A stretch of DNA of 64,000 bases from Microbacterium ureisolvens (GTDB lineage: Bacteria; Actinomycetota; Actinomycetes; Actinomycetales; Microbacteriaceae), in NCBI RefSeq assembly GCF_019511645.1, contig NZ_JAEUAX010000005.1, positions 248,001 to 312,000 on the forward strand, read 5' to 3'. How positions within the stretch are numbered: the first letter of the stretch is position 1; each line of letters opens with the position of its first letter. The notes beneath the pieces were generated by a model, which was not told the DNA's origin, searched no databases, and was given only the letters and a program-made list of their open reading frames with translations. Below, in pieces: positions 40,696 to 49,436 of this stretch. The translations under genes and the position numbers were made by a program.

Positions 40696-42849
40696 ATGAA
40701 GGTCCGTCGTGGATGGACTGGACTCGTGAATGACGTCCTGTCTCGATTGTCCGGCATCCTCACCTCGCGCCGTGGCGCCTGGGTGTCGCTCGTTCTCGGT
40801 CTACTCGCTCTGGTGGGGCTGCTCGCGGTATTCAGTCGTGCCGACATCGCCGCACCCGGCGATGCTCCTGTACCCGAGTCGGAAACCGCCCAGGTGGCAG
40901 CCTTGGCCCAGGGATTCCCACGCGCCGATGATCAGGCGCTGCTGGTGGTGGCATCGCGTGATGACGGGAAGGCCCTGACGACCGAAGAGCAGGGCGATCT
41001 GGCGTCGCTCTTGCCGGAGATCGATGCGGCGTTGGGGAGCACGGCGGTCGGGCCCGTCGTGAGCGACGACGGCGCAGCGGCGGTGATTCAGGTGACGGTG
41101 AGCGTCGGGTCGGGGGCGGATGCCGCTGCCGAGGCGGTCGAGGAGTTGCGCGGGTTCATCGCTGATCACCCGGTCGACGGCGTCACAGTGCGGGTCACGG
41201 GCGGTGCCGCGTTCGGCGTGGATGTGGCAGCCGCCTTCGATGGCGCGGACTTCACACTCCTGCTGGTGACCGTCCTGATCGTCGCGCTCCTCCTCGTCGC
41301 CACCTACCGGTCACCCGTTCTGTGGCTCGTGCCGCTGGCCGTGGTGGCGTTGGCCGACCAGCTTGCGAGCAAGGCGACCGCAGCACTCGGCGCCGCGCTG
41401 GTACTCCCCTTCGACACCGGAATCGTGAGTGTGCTCGTGTTCGGAGCGGGCACGAACTACGCGCTCCTGTTGATCTCCCGGTATCGCGAGGAGCTGAACC
41501 GCTCCGACGATCATCGGGCCGCCCTGGCGCGCGCGTGGCGGGCGAGCATCCCTGCGATCGCAGCGTCGAACGCCACGGTGGTCATCTCGCTCCTCGCCCT
41601 TCTGCTTGCCGTGGTTCCGGGAACACGAGGTCTGGGCTTGGCGTCCGCGCTCGGGTTGCTGATCGCGTTCGCAGCTGTCGTCCTCGTTCTGCCGCCGGCA
41701 CTCGCGGTGTGCGGCCGTGGCGTGTTCTGGCCGGCTGTCCCCCGTCCCGGTCGGCCGCAGCCGCGGCCGGGGCTGTGGCGAGCGGTCGGGTCCCGCGTGG
41801 TCGCGCGCCCCGTCCTTCCAGTGGTGGCCGGCATCATCGTGCTGGGCGTGATGGCGACGGGTCTTGTCGGGGCTCAGTGGGGTCTCAGTCAGGCTGAGCG
41901 GTTCCGAGAACCGTCCGAGTCCGGGATCGGTCTCGACGTGCTGAGTGATCACTTCGTGCCAGGAGCGGCAGAGCCGATGGTCGCGATATCGGACGCGGAT
42001 GAGGCACAGGCCGTGGCCGAGGCGATGGCCCGAGTCCCCGGCGTTGACCGGGTGGCGCGCACAGCCGAGACGCAGGACGGGGCGCTGGTGAAGTACGTGG
42101 TGGTCGGCGCTGCGGAACCCGGGTCACCGGAGGCCTTGCAGCTGGTGCGCGATGTGCGCGACGCCGCGCACAGCGCGTCCGAGTCCGCCCTCGTGGGAGG
42201 ACCGGCCGGCGCTGCGCTCGACGCTCATGAGGCCAACGTACGAGACTTCCTGCTCATAGCCCCGCTCGTGCTTGCCGTCACCTTCATCGTCCTCGTCCTG
42301 CTCCTGCGCGCTGCCGTCGCCCCGCTCCTGCTGCTAATGCTGAACGCGCTCAGTGCGATCGGCGCGATCGGCGCGGGTGCCTGGCTGGGTCGTGTCCTCT
42401 TCGGCTGGGAGGCGCTCGATCTGCAGGTACCGTTGCTCTCGTTCCTGTTCCTGGTTGCGCTGGGCGTGGACTACACGATCTTCCTCGTGCACCGGGCGCG
42501 CACCGAGGCATTCGCACGGCACACGCGACCAGCGATGGTGACGGCCGTCGCCGCGACCGGTGGTGTCATCACCAGTGCAGGCGTCGTCCTCGCGGGTGTC
42601 TTCGCGGCGCTGGGGTTGCTCCCCCTCGTCACGCTCGGGCAGATCGGACTGATCGTCGGCGTCGGCGTACTCGTCGATACCCTTGTCGTACGCACCCTGG
42701 TCGTTCCCGCACTGTTCTCGCTCATCGGCGATCGGATGTGGTGGCCGGGCCGGACCCCATCCGGCTCGGCGTCGGACGGCGGAGGCGTTCACGACCGAGA
42801 GGAAGGCGTGTCGGCGGATGTCTCAGCCCTTCGCGAACCCGTCGGATGA
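40696..42849 (+). CDS. MMPL family membrane transporter
   Basis: A 717-residue RND-superfamily protein with two repeats, each with one membrane segment, an extracytoplasmic domain and a bundle of five to six segments. The MMPL signature GAGTNYALLLISRYREELNR is in repeat 1 and VALGVDYTIFLVHRARTEA in repeat 2, with the proton-relay Asp-Tyr (DYT) kept in the second and changed to Asn-Tyr (TNY) in the first. Such proteins export lipids or drugs. ATG at 40696 follows AGGCGACGCG; a GTG ten codons later is possible. Its end overlaps the histidine kinase start by 32 bp, so the two-component system is translationally coupled to it. Confidence 0.9.
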   Translation: MKVRRGWTGLVNDVLSRLSGILTSRRGAWVSLVLGLLALVGLLAVFSRADIAAPGDAPVPESETAQVAALAQGFPRADDQALLVVASRDDGKALTTEEQGDLASLLPEIDAALGSTAVGPVVSDDGAAAVIQVTVSVGSGADAAAEAVEELRGFIADHPVDGVTVRVTGGAAFGVDVAAAFDGADFTLLLVTVLIVALLLVATYRSPVLWLVPLAVVALADQLASKATAALGAALVLPFDTGIVSVLVFGAGTNYALLLISRYREELNRSDDHRAALARAWRASIPAIAASNATVVISLLALLLAVVPGTRGLGLASALGLLIAFAAVVLVLPPALAVCGRGVFWPAVPRPGRPQPRPGLWRAVGSRVVARPVLPVVAGIIVLGVMATGLVGAQWGLSQAERFREPSESGIGLDVLSDHFVPGAAEPMVAISDADEAQAVAEAMARVPGVDRVARTAETQDGALVKYVVVGAAEPGSPEALQLVRDVRDAAHSASESALVGGPAGAALDAHEANVRDFLLIAPLVLAVTFIVLVLLLRAAVAPLLLLMLNALSAIGAIGAGAWLGRVLFGWEALDLQVPLLSFLFLVALGVDYTIFLVHRARTEAFARHTRPAMVTAVAATGGVITSAGVVLAGVFAALGLLPLVTLGQIGLIVGVGVLVDTLVVRTLVVPALFSLIGDRMWWPGRTPSGSASDGGGVHDREEGVSADVSALREPVG

Positions 42850-44080
42850 GACGGGCCAAGGCGGTAACCCGCGCTCCGCGCGGACCTGGCGGAGGCTGGT
42901 GGGGTCCTTCAGGGTCGGCCAGTCCATCATCACCGCCGCCCTGTTGGTCGTCGGAGCCGTTCGGGCGATCGGAGACGGCTCGCCGGTGCCATGGGTCATC
43001 GCGATCTCGCTGGTCTTCGGCGGCTGGTACTTCGGCGGTCTGCTGCTAAGCGAACGCACGAGGGATCACGGCGTCGCTGCAGGCTGGCTCGTCGGCCTGG
43101 CCCTCATCTGGATCGGCGCCGTCGCGATCTCTCCCGAGTTCGTGTGGCTGGCGTTTCCGCTGTGGCTGCTGGCCGGGTTCGTCCTGCGCATGCGGTGGGC
43201 GATCCTGTTCAGCATCGGCGTCCTCGCCGTCGTGCTCGCCGCGCCGGTCGTGCACAGCGGCACGACGACGTACGCGAATGTGGTGGGCCCGGTCGTGGGC
43301 GGCGTGTTCGCCCTCGGCATCTCGCGTGGCTACCTTGAACTGGTGCGGGACGGCCGCGAGCGCAGCCGGCTCATCTCGTCGCTCGTGACCGCGCACGAGG
43401 AGATGGCACAGCTGCAGGATGAGCTCGGCCGGGCCCAGCGGGACGCGGGAGCCGTCGCGGAGCGCACCCGGCTGTCCCGCGACATCCACGACACCATCGC
43501 CCAGAGCCTCACATCGATCGTGATGCTCGCGGGGAGCGCCGCACCCATGGCAGCGGATGCCTCGGCGCGGGCATTCACGCAGATCGAGGGTCTGGCCCGG
43601 GAAGGACTCGCGGACACCAGGCGCATCGTGGATGCACTCATGCCGGCTGAACTCGAGCACACCGCCCTCGCGGAGGCGCTCCGCCGGATGCTTCATCGGC
43701 TCACCGAGGAGACCGGAATCCGCGCCGAGTTGCATGTCGACGACACCGTTCCGGCGCTCCCCGTCGTCGTCGACGTCGCGCTGCTGCGCACGGCGCAATC
43801 CGCGCTGGCCAACACCCGCCTGCACGCCAAGGCGAGCCGAGTGGATGTCAGCCTTGTCGACGGCGGCGACAGTGTGAGGCTCGACGTCGTCGACGACGGC
43901 GTGGGGTTCGACGCGGCGCGGTGGGAGCGTCTGCCTGCCGGAGCAGGCGGCGGGTATGGGCTGCGGGCGATGCGGGAACGCCTGCGCGAGCTGGGCGGCG
44001 GGCTCGACGTCGAGAGCGCACCCGGCAGGGGCGTCGCGCTGTCGGCGTCGGTCCCGGTGGTCGCCGCGGCACGGGGATGA
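42818..44080 (+). CDS. Sensor histidine kinase, NarL type
   Basis: A 420-residue membrane kinase whose ATG lies inside the end of the MMPL gene. The N-terminal part (about 30-185) has five to six hydrophobic segments with short loops. A helix with HEEMAQLQDELGRAQRDAG links to the HisKA_3 box RTRLSRDIHDTIAQSLTSIV. The ATPase domain is recognised by RTAQSALANTRLHAKAS, where the N box has TRLHA instead of the usual NAxKHA, and by GGGYGLRAMRERLRELGG. It overlaps its regulator by 4 bp. The signal is probably membrane damage or a compound exported by the MMPL pump. Confidence 0.9.
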   Translation: MSQPFANPSDETGQGGNPRSARTWRRLVGSFRVGQSIITAALLVVGAVRAIGDGSPVPWVIAISLVFGGWYFGGLLLSERTRDHGVAAGWLVGLALIWIGAVAISPEFVWLAFPLWLLAGFVLRMRWAILFSIGVLAVVLAAPVVHSGTTTYANVVGPVVGGVFALGISRGYLELVRDGRERSRLISSLVTAHEEMAQLQDELGRAQRDAGAVAERTRLSRDIHDTIAQSLTSIVMLAGSAAPMAADASARAFTQIEGLAREGLADTRRIVDALMPAELEHTALAEALRRMLHRLTEETGIRAELHVDDTVPALPVVVDVALLRTAQSALANTRLHAKASRVDVSLVDGGDSVRLDVVDDGVGFDAARWERLPAGAGGGYGLRAMRERLRELGGGLDVESAPGRGVALSASVPVVAAARG

Positions 44081-44700
44081 CCGTGCTGAGGTTGCTGATC
44101 GTCGACGATCACCCGATCGTGCGGGCAGGGGTGCGTGCCCTGTTCGCGGGCCACACCGACATCGAGGTCCTCGGCGAGGCGGCGACCGGCGAAGAGGCAG
44201 TGGCCCTTGCTCGGCACCTCGTACCCGATGTCGTGCTGTGCGACCTACGGATGGGTGACGGCATGGACGGGGTCGCGGCGACTCGCGAATTGCGGGCCCT
44301 CGTGCCCGCACCCGCCGTCATCATTCTGACCACGTTCGATCGGGATGCCGAGATTCTGGGTGCGATCGAAGCCGGCGCCTCTGGCTATGTGCTGAAGGAT
44401 GCTCCGCCCGATGCCATCGCACGGGCGGTACGGGAGGCGGCGGCGGGTCGGCTGGCTCTCAGTCCCGAGCTCAGTGAGCGCGTGGTCCAGGTGCTGCGCG
44501 CCCCGCGCGTGCGGCTGACCGACCGGGAGCAGGAGGTTCTGCGACTCCTCGACATGGGGTCGTCGAACCCCCAGATCGCCAAGACCCTGTTCGTCACGGA
44601 GGCCACGGTGAAGACCCACCTCGTCCACATCTTCGCCAAACTCGGCGTCGACAGCCGCTCGCGAGCCGTCGCCGTCGCGCGCGAGAGGGGGCTGCTGTGA
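44077..44700 (+). CDS. Response regulator, NarL/LuxR type (second)
   Basis: A 207-residue response regulator. Receiver domain with Asp10-Asp11, phosphoacceptor Asp56 (VVLCDLRMGDGMDG), ILTTFD and YVLKD. The LuxR helix-turn-helix is LTDREQEVLRLLDMGSSNPQ then IAKTLFVTEATVKTHL. It is last in the MMPL-kinase-regulator unit. The TACCGCG dyad of the first two-component system is not seen upstream of this unit, so the two systems probably use different sites. Confidence 0.93.
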   Translation: MTVLRLLIVDDHPIVRAGVRALFAGHTDIEVLGEAATGEEAVALARHLVPDVVLCDLRMGDGMDGVAATRELRALVPAPAVIILTTFDRDAEILGAIEAGASGYVLKDAPPDAIARAVREAAAGRLALSPELSERVVQVLRAPRVRLTDREQEVLRLLDMGSSNPQIAKTLFVTEATVKTHLVHIFAKLGVDSRSRAVAVARERGLL

Positions 44701-44701
44701 C

Positions 44702-44714
44702 GGTGGCTGCCACC
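44702..44714. terminator. Small hairpin between convergent units
   Basis: GGTGGC-T-GCCACC is a compact inverted repeat beginning directly after the response-regulator stop and followed by CTTGTC. The realistic stem is about five pairs with a three-base loop. It could terminate the MMPL operon, but it is short. Confidence 0.4.
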
Positions 44715-44740
44715 CTTGTCGTGGAGTCCGACCGAACCCA

Positions 44741-46195
44741 TCAATTCCCCGCCGACGAGGTCGATTCGTCCCTCTGCCCATTGAGCTGACGCCGCCGATA
44801 TGCTCGCGCGGGAATGTAGGCGAGAACGCTGAGCGTCACCGTTGCCAGGAAGAGACTCAGCGCGAAGAAGCCGCCATTGTCGGTGAACTGCGTGATCATC
44901 GTGAACAGGATCACCGCGATCATCGGCGTTCCCACCAGAGCGATTCCCCACCAGCCACCGGGGATCTTCGCCGGCCGCGGAAGGTGGGGTTCCCGAATGC
45001 GCAGGGCGATGAGCGCTGCGAGGCTGAGGAGGAGCAAGGCGTTGATCAGAAAGACATCCACCACGACAAGGTCAGCGAATGAGCCCAAGCTGAAAAGCGC
45101 GTAGAGGACGGAGGACACGACGACCGAGACCCAGGGCGTGCCGGATTTCTTCGTCTGCCGCGCCAGCGCGCCGGTGATCCACCGGTCTCGCGAGAGAACG
45201 AACACCACCCTCGAGCTGCTCAGCAGAAGTGACGAGTAGAGCCCCATAGCGGCGACCATCCCCCCGATGGTGACGGCGAGACCGAGTGCGGGCCCGCCGA
45301 GCTGAGCGGCGACATCGCCGAAGGATCCGGTGGTCCAGTCCTCCCAGCCACCTGCGGCCAGGGCAGCGATGGTCGGGAGCAGGTACGACAGCACGATCAC
45401 GATCATCGCGATCACCGTGGCTTTCGGTATGACCCGTCCCGGGTTCTTCACCTCGCCGGCGATCACCCCGACACTGTCGAAGCCGCAATAGCTCCACATG
45501 ATGATGGAAAGACCCACGCCGAACGATGCGAGCGCGGAGGCCCCCGTGGCGGCGAAAGGGCTCAGCGGATTGACGCCCTCGGTGAGCAGCGTGCTGATAC
45601 CGACGACAGATAGCACTGCCAATGGGATGAGGACGATGACGGCGATCCAGGCAGAGCTGGCGCCGACGAACCGAGCGCTGAACAGATTCACGATCCCGAA
45701 GGGAATGATCACGAAGACCACACCGGCCAGCCACCCCATGGTCATGTCGATCGGGCCGACGCTGAAGAACACCTGGTCGGCGAAGGACGGTGGCAGAAGC
45801 AGCGCAAGGTAGCTCGAGAACATCACCGGGTAGAGAGCCATGTCCACCCAGCTGTTCACCCAGCGCAGCGCCCCCGCTTGGAAGGCCCAGAACGAGTTGA
45901 GACCGCGACGAGCCCACTCGTATGTGCCCCCTTCCGCGGGCAGCGCGGTCGAGAGTTCTGCCGTGATCGCTGCGATCGGGGCGCCGTAGATGATCGGCGT
46001 GATGAGGATGAGGAGTATCGCCAATCCCGGGCCGGCGGCCGGTATTAGCTCCTCGAGCCCGTAGGCTCCGCCCGAGACGCTGAAGAAGATGATGCCCACG
46101 AGCGACCACAGCGGGATCTGGCGTTTCAGCGGGTGAACGGCCCGGACGGCCTCCGTCGGGCTCTCGGCGACGGGGATGGCAGGTGTGGGGCTCAT
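44741..46195 (-). CDS. APC family amino acid/polyamine permease (first)
   Basis: A 484-residue transporter with about 12 membrane segments. The first conserved block is GIIFFSVSGGAYGLEELIPA, followed by APIAAITAELSTALPAEGGT and the segment 6 region SIIMWSYCGFDSVGVIAGEV. It is close in sequence and length to the permease at 49437. The gene lies among flavin amine oxidases and an aldehyde dehydrogenase, so it likely imports an amine or amino acid oxidised by them. It is the last gene of the minus-strand amine region, and a hairpin at 46279-46311 separates it from the aldehyde dehydrogenase gene. Confidence 0.9.
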   Translation of the reverse strand: MSPTPAIPVAESPTEAVRAVHPLKRQIPLWSLVGIIFFSVSGGAYGLEELIPAAGPGLAILLILITPIIYGAPIAAITAELSTALPAEGGTYEWARRGLNSFWAFQAGALRWVNSWVDMALYPVMFSSYLALLLPPSFADQVFFSVGPIDMTMGWLAGVVFVIIPFGIVNLFSARFVGASSAWIAVIVLIPLAVLSVVGISTLLTEGVNPLSPFAATGASALASFGVGLSIIMWSYCGFDSVGVIAGEVKNPGRVIPKATVIAMIVIVLSYLLPTIAALAAGGWEDWTTGSFGDVAAQLGGPALGLAVTIGGMVAAMGLYSSLLLSSSRVVFVLSRDRWITGALARQTKKSGTPWVSVVVSSVLYALFSLGSFADLVVVDVFLINALLLLSLAALIALRIREPHLPRPAKIPGGWWGIALVGTPMIAVILFTMITQFTDNGGFFALSLFLATVTLSVLAYIPARAYRRRQLNGQRDESTSSAGN

Positions 46196-46278
46196 GCGGT
46201 TTCCTCCAGGGTTAGGACGTCGATGTCCAGATGCGAAGTGTCGGGCGACGGCTCATCCGCCCGAGTGCGGTCATCCGG

Positions 46279-46311
46279 CACGTGTCGCCGCTGCGTCAGC
46301 GGCAGCACGTG
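46279..46311. terminator. Strong stem-loop after the amine-pathway aldehyde dehydrogenase
   Basis: GCCGCTG-CGT-CAGCGGC (46287-46303) is a perfect 7-bp stem, flanked on both sides by CACGTG (46279-46284 and 46306-46311), which can extend it. It lies 6 bp after the end of the minus-strand aldehyde dehydrogenase gene and before the permease. It lacks a U tract; a terminator or processing signal is likely. Confidence 0.55.
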
Positions 46312-46317
46312 GGCCGG

Positions 46318-47694
46318 TCATGCGGTGTAGATCAGGCGCTTGTTGACGAATTCGTCCATCCCGAGAGGGCCGAGCTCGCGGCCGTAGCCGGATCGCTTCA
46401 CTCCGCCGAACGGGAGTTCGGCGCCCTCCGCTGCGAGGGCGTTGATGGCGACCATCCCGGTTTCCACCCGTGCGGCGAACGCCTCGGCGCGCGCGATGTC
46501 CGTGCTGAAGACGGCGGCTCCCAACCCGAACTCGGTGTCGTTCGCGATGCGCAGAGCATGTTCGTCGTCCTCCGCGCGGTAGACGACCGCGACCGGACCG
46601 AACAGTTCCTCGTGATAGGCCCGCATACCCGGGGTCACGCCCGTGAGCACCGCCGGCGAGAAGTAAGCGCCGGGCCCCGTGTGAAGGGTTCCGCCGGTGT
46701 GGAGCGTGGCGCCTCGCGATATCGCGTCCTCGATCTGAGCGCACAGATGCTCTGCCGCGGCTCTGGAAGCCATCGGGGGGAACTGGCCATCCCGGAGATC
46801 CAATGGGTCTCCCGGTTCGAGCGCACTCGCCAGCTTGGTCAGTTCGCTCACGAACTCGGCGTAGTGCGCAGCGGCGACGATGATTCGCTTGTTCGAGTTG
46901 CACGCTTGGCCGAGATTCTCCATCCGCATACTCCACGCCGCCGCGGCAGCCTCGGCGACATGAGCGGTATCGAGGATGACGTGCGGGTCCGATCCTCCCA
47001 GCTCCAGAACGACTTTCTTGAGGTGGGCGCCGGCCGCCGCCGCGACCGCGGCCCCCGCGCGCTCGGAGCCGGTCAGCGACACTCCCTGCACACGGGCGTC
47101 CTGGATGACAGTACGGATCTGCTCGTGCGTGGCGAATGCCGTGTGGAAGGCGCCTTCGCCGACGCCGGCCTCTCGCAGCAGGTGGTCGAGCGCGAGCGCA
47201 GACCGGGGACAGGACTCCGCGGGCTTCAGGAGGATAGTGTTGCCCACCGCAAGATTCGGAGCGACGAACCGCGCAGCCTGGTAGAAGGGGTAGTTCCAGG
47301 GCATGATCCCCAGGAGCACCCCCAGCGGGCGCCGTTCGATGCGCGCGCGCCCGCTGCCGGAGGAGATGGGTTGAGGCGCTGTCAGCCGCTCGGCGTGTTG
47401 GGCGTAGTAGTCGAAGATGTCGGCGCAGAACTCGACCTCGCCGCGTCCCTGTTCGAGCGGCTTGCCTATCTCGGCGGCAGCGATGGCTGCCAGCTCGGTG
47501 GTTCGCTCGCGCAGCAGTGATGCGGCCCGTCGCAGCGGCAGGAGCCGATCGGCGACCGGAACATCTCGGTCGCGGACGTAGGCAGCGTGCGCGCTCTCGA
47601 TGGCCGCGGCGAGGTCATCGTCAGCGATGGACGTGAACTCCTCGACGAGGTCACCCGTTGCGGGATTCACCACGCGGTACGCGGGGGCGTTCAT
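46318..47694 (-). CDS. Aldehyde dehydrogenase of amine catabolism
   Basis: A 458-residue aldehyde dehydrogenase of the succinate-semialdehyde type. MPWNYPFYQAARF, LELGGSDPHVIL with Glu231 and NLGQACNSNKRIIV with nucleophile Cys265 are complete. It is the same length as the enzyme at 9406 but differs at the Cys loop (QACNSN versus QSCIAA), so they likely serve different aldehydes. It follows the cupin gene by one base, in a unit with amine oxidase 48093. It would oxidise the aldehyde released by the oxidase, for example 4-aminobutanal if the amine is putrescine. Confidence 0.92.
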   Translation of the reverse strand: MNAPAYRVVNPATGDLVEEFTSIADDDLAAAIESAHAAYVRDRDVPVADRLLPLRRAASLLRERTTELAAIAAAEIGKPLEQGRGEVEFCADIFDYYAQHAERLTAPQPISSGSGRARIERRPLGVLLGIMPWNYPFYQAARFVAPNLAVGNTILLKPAESCPRSALALDHLLREAGVGEGAFHTAFATHEQIRTVIQDARVQGVSLTGSERAGAAVAAAAGAHLKKVVLELGGSDPHVILDTAHVAEAAAAAWSMRMENLGQACNSNKRIIVAAAHYAEFVSELTKLASALEPGDPLDLRDGQFPPMASRAAAEHLCAQIEDAISRGATLHTGGTLHTGPGAYFSPAVLTGVTPGMRAYHEELFGPVAVVYRAEDDEHALRIANDTEFGLGAAVFSTDIARAEAFAARVETGMVAINALAAEGAELPFGGVKRSGYGRELGPLGMDEFVNKRLIYTA

Positions 47695-47695
47695 G

Positions 47696-48070
47696 TCATG
47701 CCTCCGCGCCCGCGTAGTAGACGAAATGCTTCACGAGCCGCTCGTTGACGCGGTACTCGCCGGACCAGCCCGGCTCGATCGTGAAGGCGTCGCCCGCTCC
47801 GAAGGTGTGAACGTCGCCGTCGGGGTCGGTGAGGGTGACACGCCCCTCCAGCACGAGCGTGTACTCGTAACCCTCATGCGACGTGACGAACTCCGCGTAT
47901 GGCTCCGCCGACCACACGCCCACGGTGAGGCGTTCGTCGTCGCTGACCACGTGCGCCAGCTCCATCTCCCTGGGGTCGCCGCCACGCAGGGCGCCTGCCG
48001 TCACGTAGGAGCTGGGGGTCATGCTCGGGCCCGCGGCTGCCGCTGTCGGCACGGCGCGGATCTTGCTCAT
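47696..48070 (-). CDS. Small cupin protein (amine module 1)
   Basis: A 124-residue single cupin barrel. The two cupin motifs are visible as TSHEGYEYTLVLEGRVTLTD and FGAGDAFTIEPGWSGEYRVN; the usual His ligands are mostly replaced (E, Y, W), as in the DUF861/Cupin_3-like group. It sits between the amine oxidase and the aldehyde dehydrogenase. A similar small cupin (50930) accompanies the second amine oxidase, so it is a constant part of this module. The role is unknown; binding or detoxifying a reactive amine product is a possibility. Confidence 0.8.
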   Translation of the reverse strand: MSKIRAVPTAAAAGPSMTPSSYVTAGALRGGDPREMELAHVVSDDERLTVGVWSAEPYAEFVTSHEGYEYTLVLEGRVTLTDPDGDVHTFGAGDAFTIEPGWSGEYRVNERLVKHFVYYAGAEA

Positions 48071-48092
48071 CGGTGTGCGTTCCTTCGCTGTC

Positions 48093-49412
48093 TCAGGATG
48101 ACTGCAGAATCGTTGCGGCGGTGCCACGGCCGGTCCGGACGGCGCCTTCCATGTAGCCGCAGACCCACTGGTCCGACCCGCACACATAGAAGGGCGGCTC
48201 GTGGGTGGCGTGGAGCGGCCCGACTGCCATGACGTCCCCGGGACGCCACCCGGTGGCGTAGCCCTGCGTCCAGGGGTCCGTCGCCCAGTTGCGCAGGTAG
48301 AACCGGGCATGCTCCGCAGCCCGCGGGCCAAGAACGCCGACGAGCTCCTCGGTGAGCTCGGCTTCTCGACGGTGCACGGGAGTGGCCAGGTACTCGCCGA
48401 GACTCGAGGGTGGAATGAGTCCCGAAAGGACGCCCTCGCTCTGCGCCCACGTCCCGCCGAGGATCGTGTTTTCCATGTAGCTGGTGCCGTTGCGCCCGTC
48501 GTTCTCCCAGAACGACTCCTCGTACATCGCGGCGACCTTGACGGTGAGGCAGTTGCGCTGCCGATGCAGCGACGCCATGCGTCCGTCGCTGACGCCCGTG
48601 ATCCGGACGTCGCGAAGAGGGCCGACTGGCAGCGCCGACACGATGGCGGTTGCGCCGATGAGCTCTCCCGTGGCCAGTCGCACTGTGTTGTTCCCGCCGC
48701 CGATGCGAATCTCGGCCACCGGACTGCTGTAGCGGACGCGGTCGCCGAGCTGCTCCGCCATCCGCAGGGCGACGGTGGCGGAACCTTCGAGCACGCGCTC
48801 GTTCTCCCAGGCTTCGTAGTTGTAGAAGCCGTCTGCTCCGGCCGCGGACTCCTTGCGGAGGTACGCGAGAAGGGACGACCGCTCGATCGAGTCGTCGGCA
48901 AGTGCCTTGGCCGACAGGTGGAGGGCCCGCACGACCGCCGGCGAGCCTCCCTGATCACGGATCCATGCGCCGACGGACAGCGAGTCCAGGCGCTCGGCGT
49001 CGGGGTGCGACCAAGGGTCGTCCGGGTCCACGGTCGCCGCGAGCGCTGAGAACTGCTTCTCGACGGTGTCGTAGATCCTGCGGTCGGCGCTGCTCATCCA
49101 CGGCAGGTCATCTCCCAGGAACGAGCCATCCGTCAGACTCCATGTTGTCTCGCCGCTGCTGGCGACGAACGTCGGACCGAGCGTCAAGCCGAGCTCCGTC
49201 ACCAGCTGCTTGTAGGCGGTGTGAAAGCTGCCGACGATCTCACCGCCGAGCTGGATGAGACGCCCGTCGGGCGTACGCGTCTGCTCGACGCGGCCGCCTG
49301 GACGAGCCCGGGCCTCGACGACGAGCACATCGGTCCCTGCCGCGGCAAGGTCTCGCGCCGCGCTCAGTCCAGCGAGCCCCGCTCCGATCACGATGACGTC
49401 GTGGTTTTCCAT
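48093..49412 (-). CDS. Flavin-containing amine oxidase (first)
   Basis: A 439-residue monoamine/polyamine oxidase-type flavoprotein. The FAD site is VIVIGAGLAGLSAARDLAAA, followed by VVEARARPGGRVEQTRTPDG. The C-terminal FAD closure is FYVCGSDQWVCGYMEGAVRT. No signal peptide is present, so it is cytosolic and acts after uptake. Members oxidise primary or secondary amines to imines with oxygen, giving aldehyde, ammonia and peroxide. It lies first in a unit with a cupin and an aldehyde dehydrogenase, 24 bp after the permease at 49437. Confidence 0.9.
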   Translation of the reverse strand: MENHDVIVIGAGLAGLSAARDLAAAGTDVLVVEARARPGGRVEQTRTPDGRLIQLGGEIVGSFHTAYKQLVTELGLTLGPTFVASSGETTWSLTDGSFLGDDLPWMSSADRRIYDTVEKQFSALAATVDPDDPWSHPDAERLDSLSVGAWIRDQGGSPAVVRALHLSAKALADDSIERSSLLAYLRKESAAGADGFYNYEAWENERVLEGSATVALRMAEQLGDRVRYSSPVAEIRIGGGNNTVRLATGELIGATAIVSALPVGPLRDVRITGVSDGRMASLHRQRNCLTVKVAAMYEESFWENDGRNGTSYMENTILGGTWAQSEGVLSGLIPPSSLGEYLATPVHRREAELTEELVGVLGPRAAEHARFYLRNWATDPWTQGYATGWRPGDVMAVGPLHATHEPPFYVCGSDQWVCGYMEGAVRTGRGTAATILQSS

Positions 49413-49436
49413 GTTCGTTCTCCTTCGATAAGCGGA

